Shown: positions 51,187 to 62,689 of the stretch, piece by piece
How the letters are laid out: each line of letters opens with the position of its first letter
Numbering within the stretch: the stretch's first letter is position 1
Source of the DNA: Favolaschia claudopus
Taxonomy: Eukaryota > Basidiomycota > Agaricomycetes > Agaricales > Mycenaceae
Assembly: GCA_037176885.1 (NCBI GenBank)
Contig: JAWWNJ010000264.1
Span: forward strand, 62,001-126,000
Length of the DNA stretch: 64,000 bases
Direction of reading: 5' to 3'
Notes under the pieces: model-generated
Databases searched by the model: none
Told to the model about the DNA's origin: nothing
Seen by the model: only the letters and a program-made list of their open reading frames with translations
Program-made: the position numbers and the translations under genes

Positions 51187-52180
51187 TTCTATTTGGCAAC
51201 CCGGTTGTAGTCTCGTGACCAGACTCTTATGCCATCCCAAAGGGAACCATCAGACTCTTACACTGTGGTCGCAGAACCCCCATGAATTTCCCATAGCCGG
51301 ACCATGAATTCCACAATTCACGGGTTTATCTAGTGAATTCAAGATTCATGGGGTGTGACTTCACGTACCCGATTCACATAATTAGAGGTCCGCAATATGA
51401 AGTGCGGTGAATTTCACTCGAAAATCGAATGAATGCATATGTGTGAAAACTGCTCAGAAAGTTCATTCCTCGCTTCCTGGCAACTCTTGGAAATTCACCC
51501 GTAAACCTCGTGAAATTCATGGAGTTCAAGTTGCCTCGAACACGGTACATGGTTCTGGTCACCAGTACTGGTTGTGTTCCTAATACAGTAATATAGTCAA
51601 TTTACATACTTTGAGTACCGTAACTTAGTAATCGTTAGGCAAAGACTTGTTGTAATGTAATTGTTCGGTAAGTACTTCCGTACAAAAGAGATAAGACTAA
51701 TACTTGTATGTTGACACTGGTCAAAGCGAGGGGTGCGTAGTAGATTTTTCATGCAGTTTCCACTGTGTTTTCACGTATTTTTCAAGTGACTTCCGGAGTA
51801 TTGGAAGGGAATCCAACACAGTGAAAGAGTTTTCATTGGAATATGAGGTGGATATCATTCCCAAACCATGTGAATTAACACCATGGAATGTCCCCACTCA
51901 CATAGTTGGACCCAGTGAAAATATCTCCGTGAAATTCACAACTCCATAGTGGAATTCACAGATTTTTCCGGTGAATTTCCCATTGAAACCTTGTGAACCA
52001 ACTATGGGAAAGCCAGGGGGTTATGCGACCACAGTGCTTATGCCATCCCAAAGGGAACCTGTCATGGTTCCCTTTGGGATGGCATAAGAGTCTGATGACA
52101 GGTTCCCTTTGGGATGGCATAAGAGTCTGGTCACGAGACATAACCCGGTTGCCAGCTAGTTTGGGGTTGCCGAATAGAAT
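51187..52180. mobile_element. Fold-back element with GGCAACCCGG ends
   Basis: Left arm 51187-51250 (ATTCTATTTGGCAACCCGG, then GACCAGACTCTTATGCC and CCAAAGGGAACC) is inverted at about 52090-52180, where a short extra segment interrupts it. AATTCAC and TGAATTC motifs fill the inside. A 23-bp perfect hairpin with a 6-base loop lies at 52037-52088, and its arm sequence is repeated once more in tandem (to about 52127). No coding sequence is seen. Confidence 0.65.
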
Positions 52181-52666
52181 TTTGCTATTTGGCAACCCCC
52201 TGCTGCCGACGGCATATCGGCCGGAACTGATCGAGCCCATGATCAGAGGTTGTCCATAGTACTTTCGATTCAAGTACGAACAGTTGAAAAGGTCCGCACT
52301 TTGTACAGCCAGTGGCTTCTCAGGGAACTATAGCAGGCTGAGTATGTTATGGTGGGCAGATGAGCAAGCTCTCCCGGGCCTATCTGAAATTTGAGCAACG
52401 GTTCTTGGATTAAGCCGGCAATGCATTAAGAACCATTCCGAACTCAGCCAAAGACAACGATTTTTGGATGCACCTCGGGTCAATAAATAACAGAGAGCAC
52501 TCATAGAGAAACGAGACAAGACATAAGCAATGGACAATGGTCGTAGGAAGGGAAGGTATGGACATCAATACACCCCTCACTGGAATCAGTGTTGTTGGAG
52601 CTGGTCATGGTGTCAAAAAATCGGATAATATGACATTAAAGCTCCCTTTGTTCGTCTAACTCCACT
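52181..52666. other. Spacer
   Basis: No gene was recognised. Another TATTTGGCAACCCC end-like motif is at 52187-52200. Confidence 0.4.
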
Positions 52667-52989
52667 AGTAGGACTCACCTCAGTGCTGACATAGATTTTG
52701 CACAGAGCAGATCCTCGCAGCGCGGCACATTTGATGCCATCTTTGTTCTATTTGGCAACCCCGGAAAAAGTAGGGGGTTGCCAAACAAACCGGGTTGCCA
52801 ATTAGAATTATCCGTCTACTTCCGCCACTACTTAAGTTAGTAGGATTCACCTCAGTGCAGACTTGATAGATTTTGCACAGAGCAGACACTCGGCAGCGCG
52901 GCACATTTGATGCCATCTTTGTTCTATTTGGCAACCCCATGAAAAAGTAGGGGTTGCCAAACAAACCGGGTTGCCAATTAGAATTATCC
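52667..52989. repeat. Direct duplication of a unit of about 150 bp
   Basis: Units at 52667-52813 and 52839-52989 share AGTAGGA(C/T)TCACCTCAGTGC, TTGCACAGAGCAGA and GCGGCACATTTGATGCCATC, and both end with a short fold-back of GGCAACCCC and GGGTTGCCAATTAGAATTATCC. The end sequence is the one seen at 51181, so each unit carries a small member of that family. Unit 2 has a few extra bases. Confidence 0.75.
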
Positions 52990-53050
52990 TTGTTTTATCC
53001 GAATTAAAATTTCGCGGGCAGGCATCATAGGTGGTTGCCGGGGGTAGAGA
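52990..53050 (-). repeat. Isolated end of the AGGACC/ATTCGGATAA element family
   Basis: TTTTATCCGAATTAAAATTT then CGCGGGCAGGCATCATAGGT and GGTTGCCGGGGG match the right end of the element at 42433-43855. No partner end was found nearby. Confidence 0.7.
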
Positions 53051-53400
53051 ATGACTGCATTGGGTAGATTTACATAAGCATTACGTCAGACCCTTAATCC
53101 ACTTTTCGACGTTGTGTCAAAGATTTGCGTACCTCCTGAGCTGCCGCAGATTGCAGGAGAAATGCTGGATTGTCCTCAGCACGATTACAGCCTTGAAGCA
53201 CGAATTACGAAGTAAACTCAACCTTGAAGTGGCGCATCGGCTTTTTTTCGTGAGAACGGCCGAGGACAAGGCGTACCCACTGGCAAAATCCGAGACACCG
53301 GCCCGTTACCGTAATATGCCCATATGTGGTAATGTCACGTGATGTTTTTCCGATCAAAATCACTGCTGTTGCGTTTTTTGCCCCGGCTCTGCACAATTTG
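53051..53400. other. Spacer
   Basis: Short open frames on both strands have no recognised domain. Confidence 0.35.
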
Positions 53401-53417
53401 TTAAGTAACAGCCCTGA

Positions 53418-54043
53418 ATGGTCTTGCACCCTTCTCAGCCTCTTTGAACCCGAAAGAAAATCTGTTACTTATTCGGACATTGACAGCTCGTGAGAACATA
53501 CCATACCGGGAATGGCTGTACGAATTACAGATTCCCAAATCAAGTAATAATGTTTTTGCCTCTAACTCAGGACTCACTGTGCGCCTCATTGCCAGTAGAG
53601 TGGAATCCTACTCGAGTACTCCGATTTCATGGTAGTTTCATATTCTGACTAGATTCAAAATTTCTAGAATGCAAAGGCCCTTGGATTTTTCCGACATTGT
53701 TGAGCTTTACAAACGGCCCTCCGGTTCATATTCGCCCGTCTGGTTTATCAAGCCCACCGGAGATTGTCTTCATCATGCCAAGTCATCATGGCAAATACTT
53801 TCCTTTCCTTTGCGGCTCCGAACCTGTTGTTCGATCCAAGAAGTCCTAGCTATTGGCTCCGACACCGGCACACTGAAAATATTTGACATCGGTCCCGCCC
53901 GTAAAAAAGTGGTTGATATTGCTTTCACTAGTTCAATCACGGGTGTTGGATTAATCGTCCGCCAAAAACTCGGTCGTCGTCGAATTGGGGTCTTGATAGA
54001 CTGCGCCAATGGGGATTTGGAGACCATAATAGTGCCAATGTAA
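53418..54043 (+). pseudogene. Host-gene fragment, WD40-like
   Basis: Plus-strand segments read NIPYREWLYELQIPKSSNNV and ASNSGLTVRLIASRVESY (53490-53610), then VLAIGSDTGTLKIFDIGPAR and ITGVGLIV..RRIGVLIDCANGDLETI (53845-54040). G-S-D-x-G-x-L-K-I-F-D has the rhythm of a WD40 blade. The segments are in different frames with stops between, so introns or decay are needed to join them. The full gene and its job are not determined. Confidence 0.3.
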
Positions 54044-55406
54044 GTACTTAGTACATGTCCAGCAGTCATCATGGTTGTTGTTCATGGCGTTGGTTTGAAA
54101 CAGGGACATAAACGGCCGAATTTGATTCCAGTGTTTTATGTGGAACAATAAACAGTTACTTATTGCCTAAGCATTTCCTTGTGGAGTTTGGCGCTGCACC
54201 GGCTCTTTTCGCCTATGACCCATATCGGTGGAGACGCGGGGAAAATCAAAACAAGGGGAAAAAAGGGGGAAAAGAGAAGGGAATTTCAGGGAAATTAGTG
54301 CAATTTGTTAAATGATTTGAGAAACCACGAGATGATTTGAATATTCTCCGTTTCATCTCGTTCCATCCCATTCGGGTCGGTGTGGAAGTCCGCGCCGTCG
54401 ATTGACATATCAGAATAATGAGAATTGGTGAGCGTCTCTCTGATAGACAAAATTTGCGCCGGCCACTCTGTTGAGCTTCCTGGGGCCTCCTGGCACACAG
54501 AATTTACCATATCAAAAGCTGGGCGGGAAAATAGAAATCTAGTCCCACTGGACAGCCTAGGTAAAGTTAATTTTTAGTCTGCGGAGCCCCGTTTATACTA
54601 CGAATTTTGGTTTTCGTAGTGGTCATCATGACTTCTCCAACACCACATTTTCTTCCGAAAATGATTTTATGCAATTTTCTGGGAAGGAAACCGACCAAAA
54701 AAGAATGCGCTGTAAGGATGCTGCCCCAACCTTACAACATTCTATTGAAAGGGCTGACCACTATGTAGAGTTACATACTTACATAGGGCTTGATTTAGAC
54801 CAAATGGTTCGGGGGTCCACCTGATTAGGGGAGAGACCCTTCATTTTTCAATGGCTCTGTACATACAATTTAAAGGGAGAGGCTGAGGTTCATAAAATTA
54901 AAAAAATAATGTCGTGATATATGGTGTAAATCCTGACCTTTTGGCGCCGGATCTGTCTGAGTTTTTGCCCGTCTGAAGTTTCGAGCCTTCATAGGGGTCC
55001 TAAAGAAGCCCCTTCCAGCTGATCGGCAATGGGCATATCAAGCGGCACTGGACACTGCCCGTTTGCTGGACTCTCTGATCCGATCATAAAATTAAAAATT
55101 TGCCACAAGCCTCCACAAGCCACTCTACGTAGGACATACCCAACAGTTGCCCAACAGGGAGGAACATTTGAAGGACGATGAAGCAGGACGTACAGAAACT
55201 ATGTGAAGACTTCTCAGCGAGCATTCACACTCTTCTGGCAAGTTTTCACTGGCATCTCGTTTTATTTGTTTTCAGCTATTGAAGTGACCGGTAGCCTTCA
55301 GCGGAAAATGATCCTTTCAATAATCCAAGGACATGGGAGATGCTGGGCGAGATAGATGCATGCGTGAGAGTTCTCGTTGTGAGCGAAGAGCGTATTTGAA
55401 TAGACA
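54044..55406. other. Spacer with a relative of the hAT element's interior
   Basis: 54637-54715 (GACTTCTCCAACACCAC, then GGAAGGAAACCGACCAAAA and GAATGCG) matches 38340-38430 inside the hAT-type element. Nothing else is recognised. TTTCAATGGCTCTGTACATA around 54848 is unremarkable. Confidence 0.45.
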
Positions 55407-55625
55407 TTGAAGATTTCAGGCACCAAAGTAGTTTCTTTGAAGCAACTAGAATTGAAGGGCGAAGCACCAACGCAAAATGATTGGGAGCTGTTTGTTACTG
55501 ACGAGCAAAACAACCAAATGTACAGCTATGGCGGAGTCAGACCGTACGACAAGTTGTATAAGCCCACTGCAGATTTTCACCGGTTGAATCTGGAAACAAT
55601 GTCGTGGACCAATCTCAGTGTAAGA
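55407..55625 (+). pseudogene. Kelch-like fragment
   Basis: The frame reads SLKQLELKGEAPTQNDWELF then MYSYGGVRPYDKLYKPTADF and HRLNLETMSWTNLS. The YGG, D-x-x-L and W spacing is one Kelch blade, and GGxRPYD..Y.PT.DFHRL is a form I associate with mushroom Kelch proteins. A GTAAGA donor follows at 55620. Nothing clearly continues it downstream, so it is a fragment. Confidence 0.45.
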
Positions 55626-55703
55626 TTTGCCTTTGTGATGATGACGGTCGTCTTTGATATATTCTCAGTCCCGCCTTCATTGCAATGGTCTGGTTCAAAA
55701 GCT

Positions 55704-55746
55704 TACGTCCCAGCATGCTTGTGGACCACAAGCATGCTGGGACGTA
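55704..55746. repeat. Perfect 21-bp hairpin with one-base loop
   Basis: TACGTCCCAGCATGCTTGTGG, then A, then its exact inverse. This could extrude as a cruciform or fold in RNA. It sits about 80 bases after the Kelch-like exon. Confidence 0.9.
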
Positions 55747-55749
55747 GTG

Positions 55750-56519
55750 ATGAGGGTAAAATATAATCAAAAACTGCCAGGGAGAGTGAATCTCAAGGGT
55801 ACACCGATCCGCGAAATCCGCACCGGGGGTCGAAGTTTTTTTCTCAGCGACTTTCGGCAGACCCCCACTCCGTTAGTACACATAGCTCTTGGGGAGCTCA
55901 CTCAATGACTCATCTTTGTTGGGAAGCAACTCAAGTACGACCACATACACTTTCTGACTAGATTACAACGCTCGGAACTTCACCTTATCATGCCCTGGCT
56001 TTGCGCAGAAGGGTTTCGCGCTTTCTCGGATTGCCCTTGACTGCATTATCTCGATTAACAGTTTCGGTCAACTGACTCTCTCGTAGTCCTGTGTATCGCT
56101 GCCAGATCTTTGTTGTTGTATAGTACGGTACGAGCGTGAAGGCATGAATGATATATCTGAATGTGTGGTCTGAGCAAAGTCGTGACGGTCGTTAACAATC
56201 GCAAGTCTAGTTGTATCGTGAGTTTGGTCTAGTAGTCGTATCGTCGGACTCGGAGTGAGCGGGGAATGTAACCGCGGAGGAGGGCGTTGTAGATGTGGGA
56301 CGGAGGGAAGGCGCCAGGTCTGGAGCTGTTCAGTGGCTGGATTTTGGATCCTGCCCACCCAATGTCCATCAGATGTGAATACAGGCTATACCTTGTCGCC
56401 GACCCGCCCTGTGGCTGTTGTGCGAAAAATTCCTTTTTAGGAAAGGCACTTAAAGTCGCCGTCACTGTAGGATAGGATCCCGCTCAAAAGTCAAAAAAGG
56501 TTATGGGGATTATGGAATT
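55750..56519. other. Spacer
   Basis: Open frames on both strands have no recognised domain. No repeat was identified. Confidence 0.35.
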
Positions 56520-57000
56520 CCGATGGGTATACGTGGCCGTAACCTATATCTAGAGGCATCCTGTAACGATCTTGGACAACTCAATCAAGCTCTATGCGTC
56601 GGTGTTCTTACCGCTCTCAATGTTCTTCCCAGCGGACCAGTGTACCGCGTGGTCTTCTTCACGCTGCGCTTTGGACGGCGACTTGGGAGAGGAAGATCGG
56701 CAGCGACTACGTCCAACTCGCCGTCTTCTGTTGCTCTGGTCCAAATCAGGCTTCCAGACCCAGGCTTCGCCCCAATGCCCGAGGCCTGTGGGAGGTTTCT
56801 GGCAGCAATCACCAATCCTCTCCCGCTGGGCATCCTGTCGTGGTATTGTCACTAGCTTTGTCTATGAAAAAGACTCCTGTACACAAAAATAACTGTTTAC
56901 CCTTTTTGCAAATATCGAGTGCTTGACGTATCTCAATGATCACCTCGCGGCCATCGCTTGGGAGAGTGGGGTGGTTGGCCTATTCAAGGTATACTGGAGT
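56520..57000 (+). pseudogene. Host-gene fragment, possibly WD40-like
   Basis: TILDNSIKLYA at about 56568 and IECLTYLNDHLAAIAWESGV with VGLFKVYW at 56915-56990 have the look of beta-propeller blades. Intervening frames (for example LHAALWTATWERKIGSDYVQ) suggest coding origin with frame breaks. It may belong with 53418-54043. Low certainty. Confidence 0.25.
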
Positions 57001-57129
57001 CAGGGATAACAAATACGAGCCAGCTGCCACGAATACACACCACTTCGGCATAAAAACTGGCGCACAGGTTCAGCACGCTCTGCCGAAGTAAGCTTTCAGT
57101 GTTGGGCGCCGTCGAACGGCGCCAGCGTA

Positions 57130-57808
57130 CAGCTCCGGACAATCAAACTCGACAAATTTATCGACCTTTTCCCACGACCCCGATATGTGTCGGAATCGAA
57201 AGGAAACGAGTTCAGGAGCCTGCTGAATTTTTTTGGTGAGAATTCATCGAGCCGTTCCGGAGATATCCGCTATTCTTGGTAGAGGGTAGCCAAAATTTGG
57301 CCGGACCCCCAAATCACAAGGAAAAATCACGAAAATATTGATTTGAGCTCTTTACGACTGTCTGAGTCTGTTTCTGGACTCAGAATAAAAATTCAACGAG
57401 CCGTTATGTCACAAAATAGGAGGGAACCTGTGGGAACATTGTGACATTTGTAACAACATGTCACAAATATGTCACCTCCTGTCACCTTGGCATTGCCAAT
57501 TTCGGGTGTTTATGGGTTCCTCAAACCAAAACGGGCTGAGGGACAAGAGTAGTTGCATATAGTATCCTCTGGATGCTCAGCACCCATGAAGGTTGGGTCA
57601 ACATTCGTCTGGAGGGGCCAGAAAGGTACACACAATTTCGTTCAGACGGCCCAAAAATTTGGCCAAACCCATTTTGTCGTGGGAAAATTCAGGAAAAATC
57701 GTTTTTAGACGTATTCTGGGGTGCTGAATCCGTTTCTGGACTCAGCTAAGCCAGAAAATAGCGGTTCGACCGAAAATAAAATTGTTGACTTTGATTGTCC
57801 GGGAGCTG
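57130..57808. mobile_element. TA-flanked element, 679 bp
   Basis: Ends CAGCTCCGGACAATCAAA and the near inverse TTTGATTGTCCGGGAGCTG are bordered by TA (57128-57129 and 57809-57810). No transposase. Internal ATTTGGCC(G/A)(G/A)ACCC and CTGAGTCCAGAAAC-like motifs repeat about 380 bases apart in direct orientation (57296 and 57660; 57367 and 57730). Confidence 0.8.
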
Positions 57809-57810
57809 TA

Positions 57811-58302
57811 TGCAGTGGGGCACGGGTGTCCATGCTTGGGACCAGAAAATGGTGTACGCAGTGAGCGAGTGAAGTTAAGTGACGGCGGTCACATGACCTT
57901 TGAGCCTATTATGTATTCATTTATGTTTTTAGTGACGGAGTCTATAATGCACCTCTGTGGCCGGTTCCTGCTATAAGTGAGACGTGATGGCGTTGACCGC
58001 TTATTGCCCGGCGGAGCACAACAAACGGTAACGGATACAACACCGTTTATAAGCAGTTGGATATTTTTCCGGTTCTTCAAAAGTGCTCAAATAACGACTG
58101 AAAATACGGAAAACTGACCAGAATGTGTGTGCACAACTGACAATAGGGGAGAGAATGTTCTAAAGGCAGCAGCACACAATATTAAAGCGGGGGACCGTCC
58201 GACTGGACTCACCATCAATCCGGCGCCGTGGTGCATTTTTTGCCGCCGCTTGTCACCATCAGCTCGCAACCAGGCAAATATTGGCGGATATTCAATAGAG
58301 AG
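57811..58302. other. Spacer
   Basis: No gene was recognised. Confidence 0.4.
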
Positions 58303-58486
58303 TTTGTGCGAGCGACCCAGGTCGCTTTTCGCTCGCTCAGATCTCCGCAACAATCGATACCAGGTGTGAACTCTCAGCGACCTAGAAGAGTATTGCCCTA
58401 TTCCTAGGTCGCTGGGACTTTGTCCCTGAGACTGCTCGTTGTGGTGATGGGAGCGATTTAATAGCAACCCGGGTCGCTCACACAAA
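58303..58486. mobile_element. Fold-back MITE with AGCGACC modules, second copy
   Basis: Ends TTTGTGCGAGCGACCC and inverse GGGTCGCTCACACAAA enclose inner AGCGACCTAG and CCTAGGTCGCT. Shared blocks (CAGGTGTGA, CCTAGAAGAGTATTG) make it a relative of 34511-34705. Confidence 0.75.
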
Positions 58487-59043
58487 GCCTTTATTGTTTG
58501 TATTAATTACTCAGTCACCGCGATGTCCAATTCAGCTTCCAGACCGGCTGATCAGGGGTTAATTCAGGGTAAAACCGTTTATACCGTTTGAAACAGTTTA
58601 TAAACGGTTGGGTCCCCGGCCCAAACGAAACGGAAACAGACTGTCAGAAACGGTTATAAACCGTTTATAAACTGTTTTAAACGGAAACGATTGGGGCCTT
58701 AGAGTCAAATCTTCCATCACCAAAGTGATCTGCCCCCCATTGGCGGAGGTCAACTATAGCCTGGTTGAACGTTGGCTCTTGACCCAAGGTCATGACCCGG
58801 GTCAACCGCAACGCCGTGTTAGTACACAGTCCTAGGATGATTGGGTCCAAGTGTCCAGACGTGACACGATCAACGCTTGCACCTCCATGGTTTACCGGTC
58901 AATGGGACAGGCTGCATCTCAGTCCACGCTGTCAGATTCGTCGTCGGGTGTAAACGAGGCGGATGTACAGAGACGCGGGTGGGCAGCTGCGAGCGGAGGC
59001 GGGACAGCAGTTTGGCATCGAAGCCTGAAAGTTGGTAGGCTTG
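58487..59043. other. Spacer with AAACGG-rich short inverted repeats
   Basis: 58572-58690 is a cluster of AAACCGTTTATA and TATAAACGGTT in both orientations, possibly a small MITE. No gene was seen. Confidence 0.45.
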
Positions 59044-59497
59044 TGTTTACCGCGAGGGTTGGATCGTTGATAGCGCTTATTATGTAATATCATGTAAGCA
59101 GAGTTCGAGTCGCGTAATTCTCCCGTCCACAGCGCGATTTTTGACAAAGTATTTTGGCAGTATAGCTTGTATTGATGTAATCTACATTTCTGGCGCTTCA
59201 CATTTCTCAGAAATGGCTGGACGCGCTAGCACAGGATGGCCAATTCGTCACGTGTCGGCTTTCGGCCGAAGCGAGTCCGACCTCTTGAGAACTGTCGAAA
59301 ACCTAGTTTCCGTCGAAATAAAGTAAATCAATTGTGAAGAGTACTCAGAAACTCCCTATAAAGCTCATATATGGCACTGTGCATGATAGTTCTGCTTAAA
59401 CTGTGGGGAGGAGGCACCAAAAACAACATTCGGCGACTGCCGGCTTACATGATATTACATAATAAGGTCCATCATCAATCAGACCCCGCGGTAAACA
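59044..59497. mobile_element. Fold-back element, about 454 bp
   Basis: Arms TGTTTACCGCG and TTATTATGTAATATCATG with TAAGC occur at 59044-59100 and inverted at 59440-59497. The stretch between the two blocks of each arm is diverged. No target duplication was resolved. Confidence 0.6.
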
Positions 59498-60622
59498 ACA
59501 GACTCTATGTAGCGAGGGCACCGAGCTGGTGCAATAGGAGGCGTCTGGCTATGTAGGAGAGACTAGAAAGTTGGTTCCCCAGATGCGGATGAGATGGGCT
59601 CTGTCAACGGTGACGAAGAGAACGCCACCGAGCGTGTCCTTGCGTCGGATCCGTGCGTGCTGTGTCTGTATGGAATCCGTGCCTGCGCCGTAGGCTCGTA
59701 GTCAGGTCGTTGGATGTGGTGAAAAGAAACCAGCTAAACCGAGGATAATTGTCGCCAGGCTGGAACTATGGTGATTCGCTGGAAAGGTGTAACACGGCAC
59801 CAAGTGCCGGCCATGAACTGTCCCGTTGCAAATGAGATACGGTGCTGCGTCCAAGGAAGACAGGGAAATTTTGAAAATTGAAGAGCAGGAACTGACTAAA
59901 ACATGCGCAAACAGCTGAACGTGAGTCCGGCAAAAGTATGCCCGTTGTTGAGCTAGAGCTGCGTCAAGTTGACCAAAATGGTCGAAATGGCCAAAATAGC
60001 CAAAATCAAGCAAAAATGGCCGACTTTCGGGGCGTGTAACTCAGTAGCCGCGGTAGCAATCAATCCAAATTGACTTTTGAATCAGTCAGTAGAGTGACGG
60101 CTATGGTTTCTGCACATTTGATGTCCCATCAAAAAATCATCACGACAAATTGATTTTAAAGAGTGCCGTCTCTAAGAGTGGATCATCATTTTTTGATGGA
60201 ATTGATCACTGCATCATGCGTCTTGGACTCTGGAGGCACTCGGGGAACCAAGGCAAGTTGACTTAGTGCTGCCGGGTCCTGGTAGTGCTGCGGGAGCTGA
60301 GTTGGAGCTGAGCTCGAGGTGATTGCCCATCAGCTCGCTCGAGCTCGGAGTTGGGCCGAGGCAGCTCGGAGCTGACATCCATAAATGGAAGTTTCCGTCC
60401 CACGGTTCCCGTCTCCTCGTTTTGAGCTGCATTGCACTGTTTTGACCTCGTATGCACCTCTAAAATGTGCTACAATTCTCCAATAAGTACATAAACATAT
60501 GCACAATAAAAGACTATACAGTTTATGAGTAAATTATGGAACAATACAAAGCACAATGATTATATAAGTGAATACAACGCAAAAATCAAACGGGCGAAGC
60601 CCAGGAAGATTCTATAAGATCC
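59498..60622. other. Spacer
   Basis: No gene was recognised. CCATCAAAAAAT and its inverse occur at about 60126 and 60190, enclosing a 50-base loop. GAGCTGAG and GAGCTCG repeats around 60295-60375 give a low-complexity tract. Confidence 0.4.
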
Positions 60623-62146
60623 TCAAGCTCTTGAGTACGCCCCTGCCGCAATCAACCTTTCTGCTACATCAGGGTCAATATCAACAACAGACAGATCTTC
60701 CTCAGTTACGACGAAGTCCTCAAATTTGATGCGATCCTGTCGATAAATAAATTTGAGAATCTGGAGCATTTCCATCATCTCGGGGGAGAGACTGTTGCGT
60801 AGGGAGGCATCTGGTGTCCTTGCTGGAAGAGAAAACACGCTCGCATGGTACCGCAGAAGCCTGAACAGGCAATACATCAAGCGCCACGCGAAATAGGTAA
60901 CGGAACCGATATTGACGAGCCTGCAACATTTTTCAGACCAACATTGTATAAGAACATACTTAAACTCACCTCCCAGTAGCGGAGCAAGTCAAGGTCCTCA
61001 TACTCTGGGTCCGAGCCTCCCAGCAAACCCTCCTTCTCATAGTCATTCAGCTCCGCATCGACAATATGTTCATCTTCGGCAGCAGCACGGCGCTCTGCCT
61101 CTACTTGCTCTTCCTCCGAAAGCGGCTGCGGACTTCGAGTACTCGGTGGGGATTAGATGTCGGAAGCAGACAGCTCTTTTACAAGAGCACCAAGCTTCGC
61201 AAACCCAGATTTCTGGGCACGAGCGCATGGGATGCAGACGGCGTGTGAACAGCGCGGCGGCTGGCGGTCGAAGGTATGTGCACAGTGCTCGGAGAGTTCT
61301 GGTGAGCGCGGAACTCCGGCGGTACTCCAGCATCTTGGGGAGTTTGTCAGTAGCGCAGTATAATGTGAAAGTTGGGACGCACCGCTGCACGAATCCAGGT
61401 TCTGGCTTCTTCAGCATCTGATGAAGACCAGTTGTCCCTTAGCCACTGGAGTTTTGTCGGTCGGATTTAGAACTGAAAGTTAAATATGAGTGATTGAAGT
61501 GAATTAAGAGACAAACAAGGAAGTAATTACCCATCGCTAGCGCATACATTCGAGTGCGCCGAGACATCCCAAGAAATTCTGTGAATTTGTCGACAGCGGC
61601 GTTGATACCGAGACTGATTTTCGGGAGCTCTCGTGCAAGAAGCTTGAGGGCGGCAATGAGCTGCTCGTAGAGTGGAAGCACATAGGACAGGTAGGTGCTT
61701 TCTCCGCAGAGACTATCTCCTGGACAAGTTGCGGAACCTGTAAAAACCGCCGAATGTCGATGAGAACAGTCTTGGTGACTGGATCGAGTCGATCATCCGA
61801 AATTTCGACTTGCATTGGGGTCATCGAGAAATGCCTCAACAGCCTAAACGAAATTCCAAGTCAAATTCAATCACTACTGGCAAGAAAAAACAATAGAACA
61901 AACCAAATCTTGCTCAAGATACCGGTCTATCATCAAGAACGTAGCCGACCAATGCGTGTCGACATCTTGCAAGAGCTGTATGACGCGCAGCTTCAAGGCG
62001 GGTTCGCCGAAGCCGCCCTCCTCGTTGCCACGTTCTATCGTCTCCTTAAAATTATCCCGTCGTTGACCAGACGCTCGGCACGATGTAACGAGTGTACGAG
62101 TTTGTTTGACTGGATTTTTGGACAGTCCACCACGTCCAGAGACTAA
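60623..62146 (-). pseudogene. Second hAT transposase, degraded
   Basis: On the minus strand segments read RVIQLLQDVDTHWSATFLMI (about 62010-61930), AVEAFLDDPNAS-like, YEQLIAALKLLARELPKISL then GINAAVDKFTEFLG (61670-61560), and at the 3' end ALDVLPVQASAVPCERVFSS with SKDT (60890-60830), continuing in the next frame as RNSLSPEMMEMLQILKFIYR. The last two are the hATC dimerisation region. CERVFSSSKDT is the form found in Ac/Restless-like fungal hATs. Frames change at least three times and an internal stretch (60930-61420) is non-coding or an intron. It is inactive and of a different subfamily from the one at 40860. Confidence 0.75.
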
Positions 62147-62625
62147 ACAAATATATCAGAATCGCAAGAAACAATGATGAGATAGCACCAACCCAGTAAC
62201 CCTATAAAGTTTGTTAAACATTTGCTGTCTCAACATGTAATCGTGTTTAATCATTCCTTAATTAAACAGAAGGGTTGGCCGGGTATATTTGCAGGAGCGA
62301 AACATTTTCTGCAGCGCTTGTATACTACTATGAGTCAACCCTTTAACACGGATGATTTCTGATTAACAGATCAAGTTGAACCGATAAACAGAGGAGATAA
62401 ACAGAGAAGCACATTGCATTCTAGCCGACGTACTCCAAAAGATACCGATTAATCACTGATTAACAAAACAAATTGTATGATAGTTGCGAAGATGACTCAG
62501 AAGCAGGAGAAAATTCTCATTTTCAAGCCCAGTCAAAACCGGCCATGCTGGCATATGCTCGGTTCGGTTGATTTCTGCTGTCCTGTTGTCAGCAGAAAAC
62601 CAGCAACTTTTTAGGACTGGAGCAG
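62147..62625. other. Spacer
   Basis: No gene was recognised. TGCTGG and CCAGCA motifs around 62555-62660 make weak inverted pairs. Confidence 0.4.
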
Positions 62626-62689
62626 GTGAAAAATATGCTGGCTTCTGCTGGGAGTTGCTGCATTCTCTATAGTATCTGGATAACAAATG

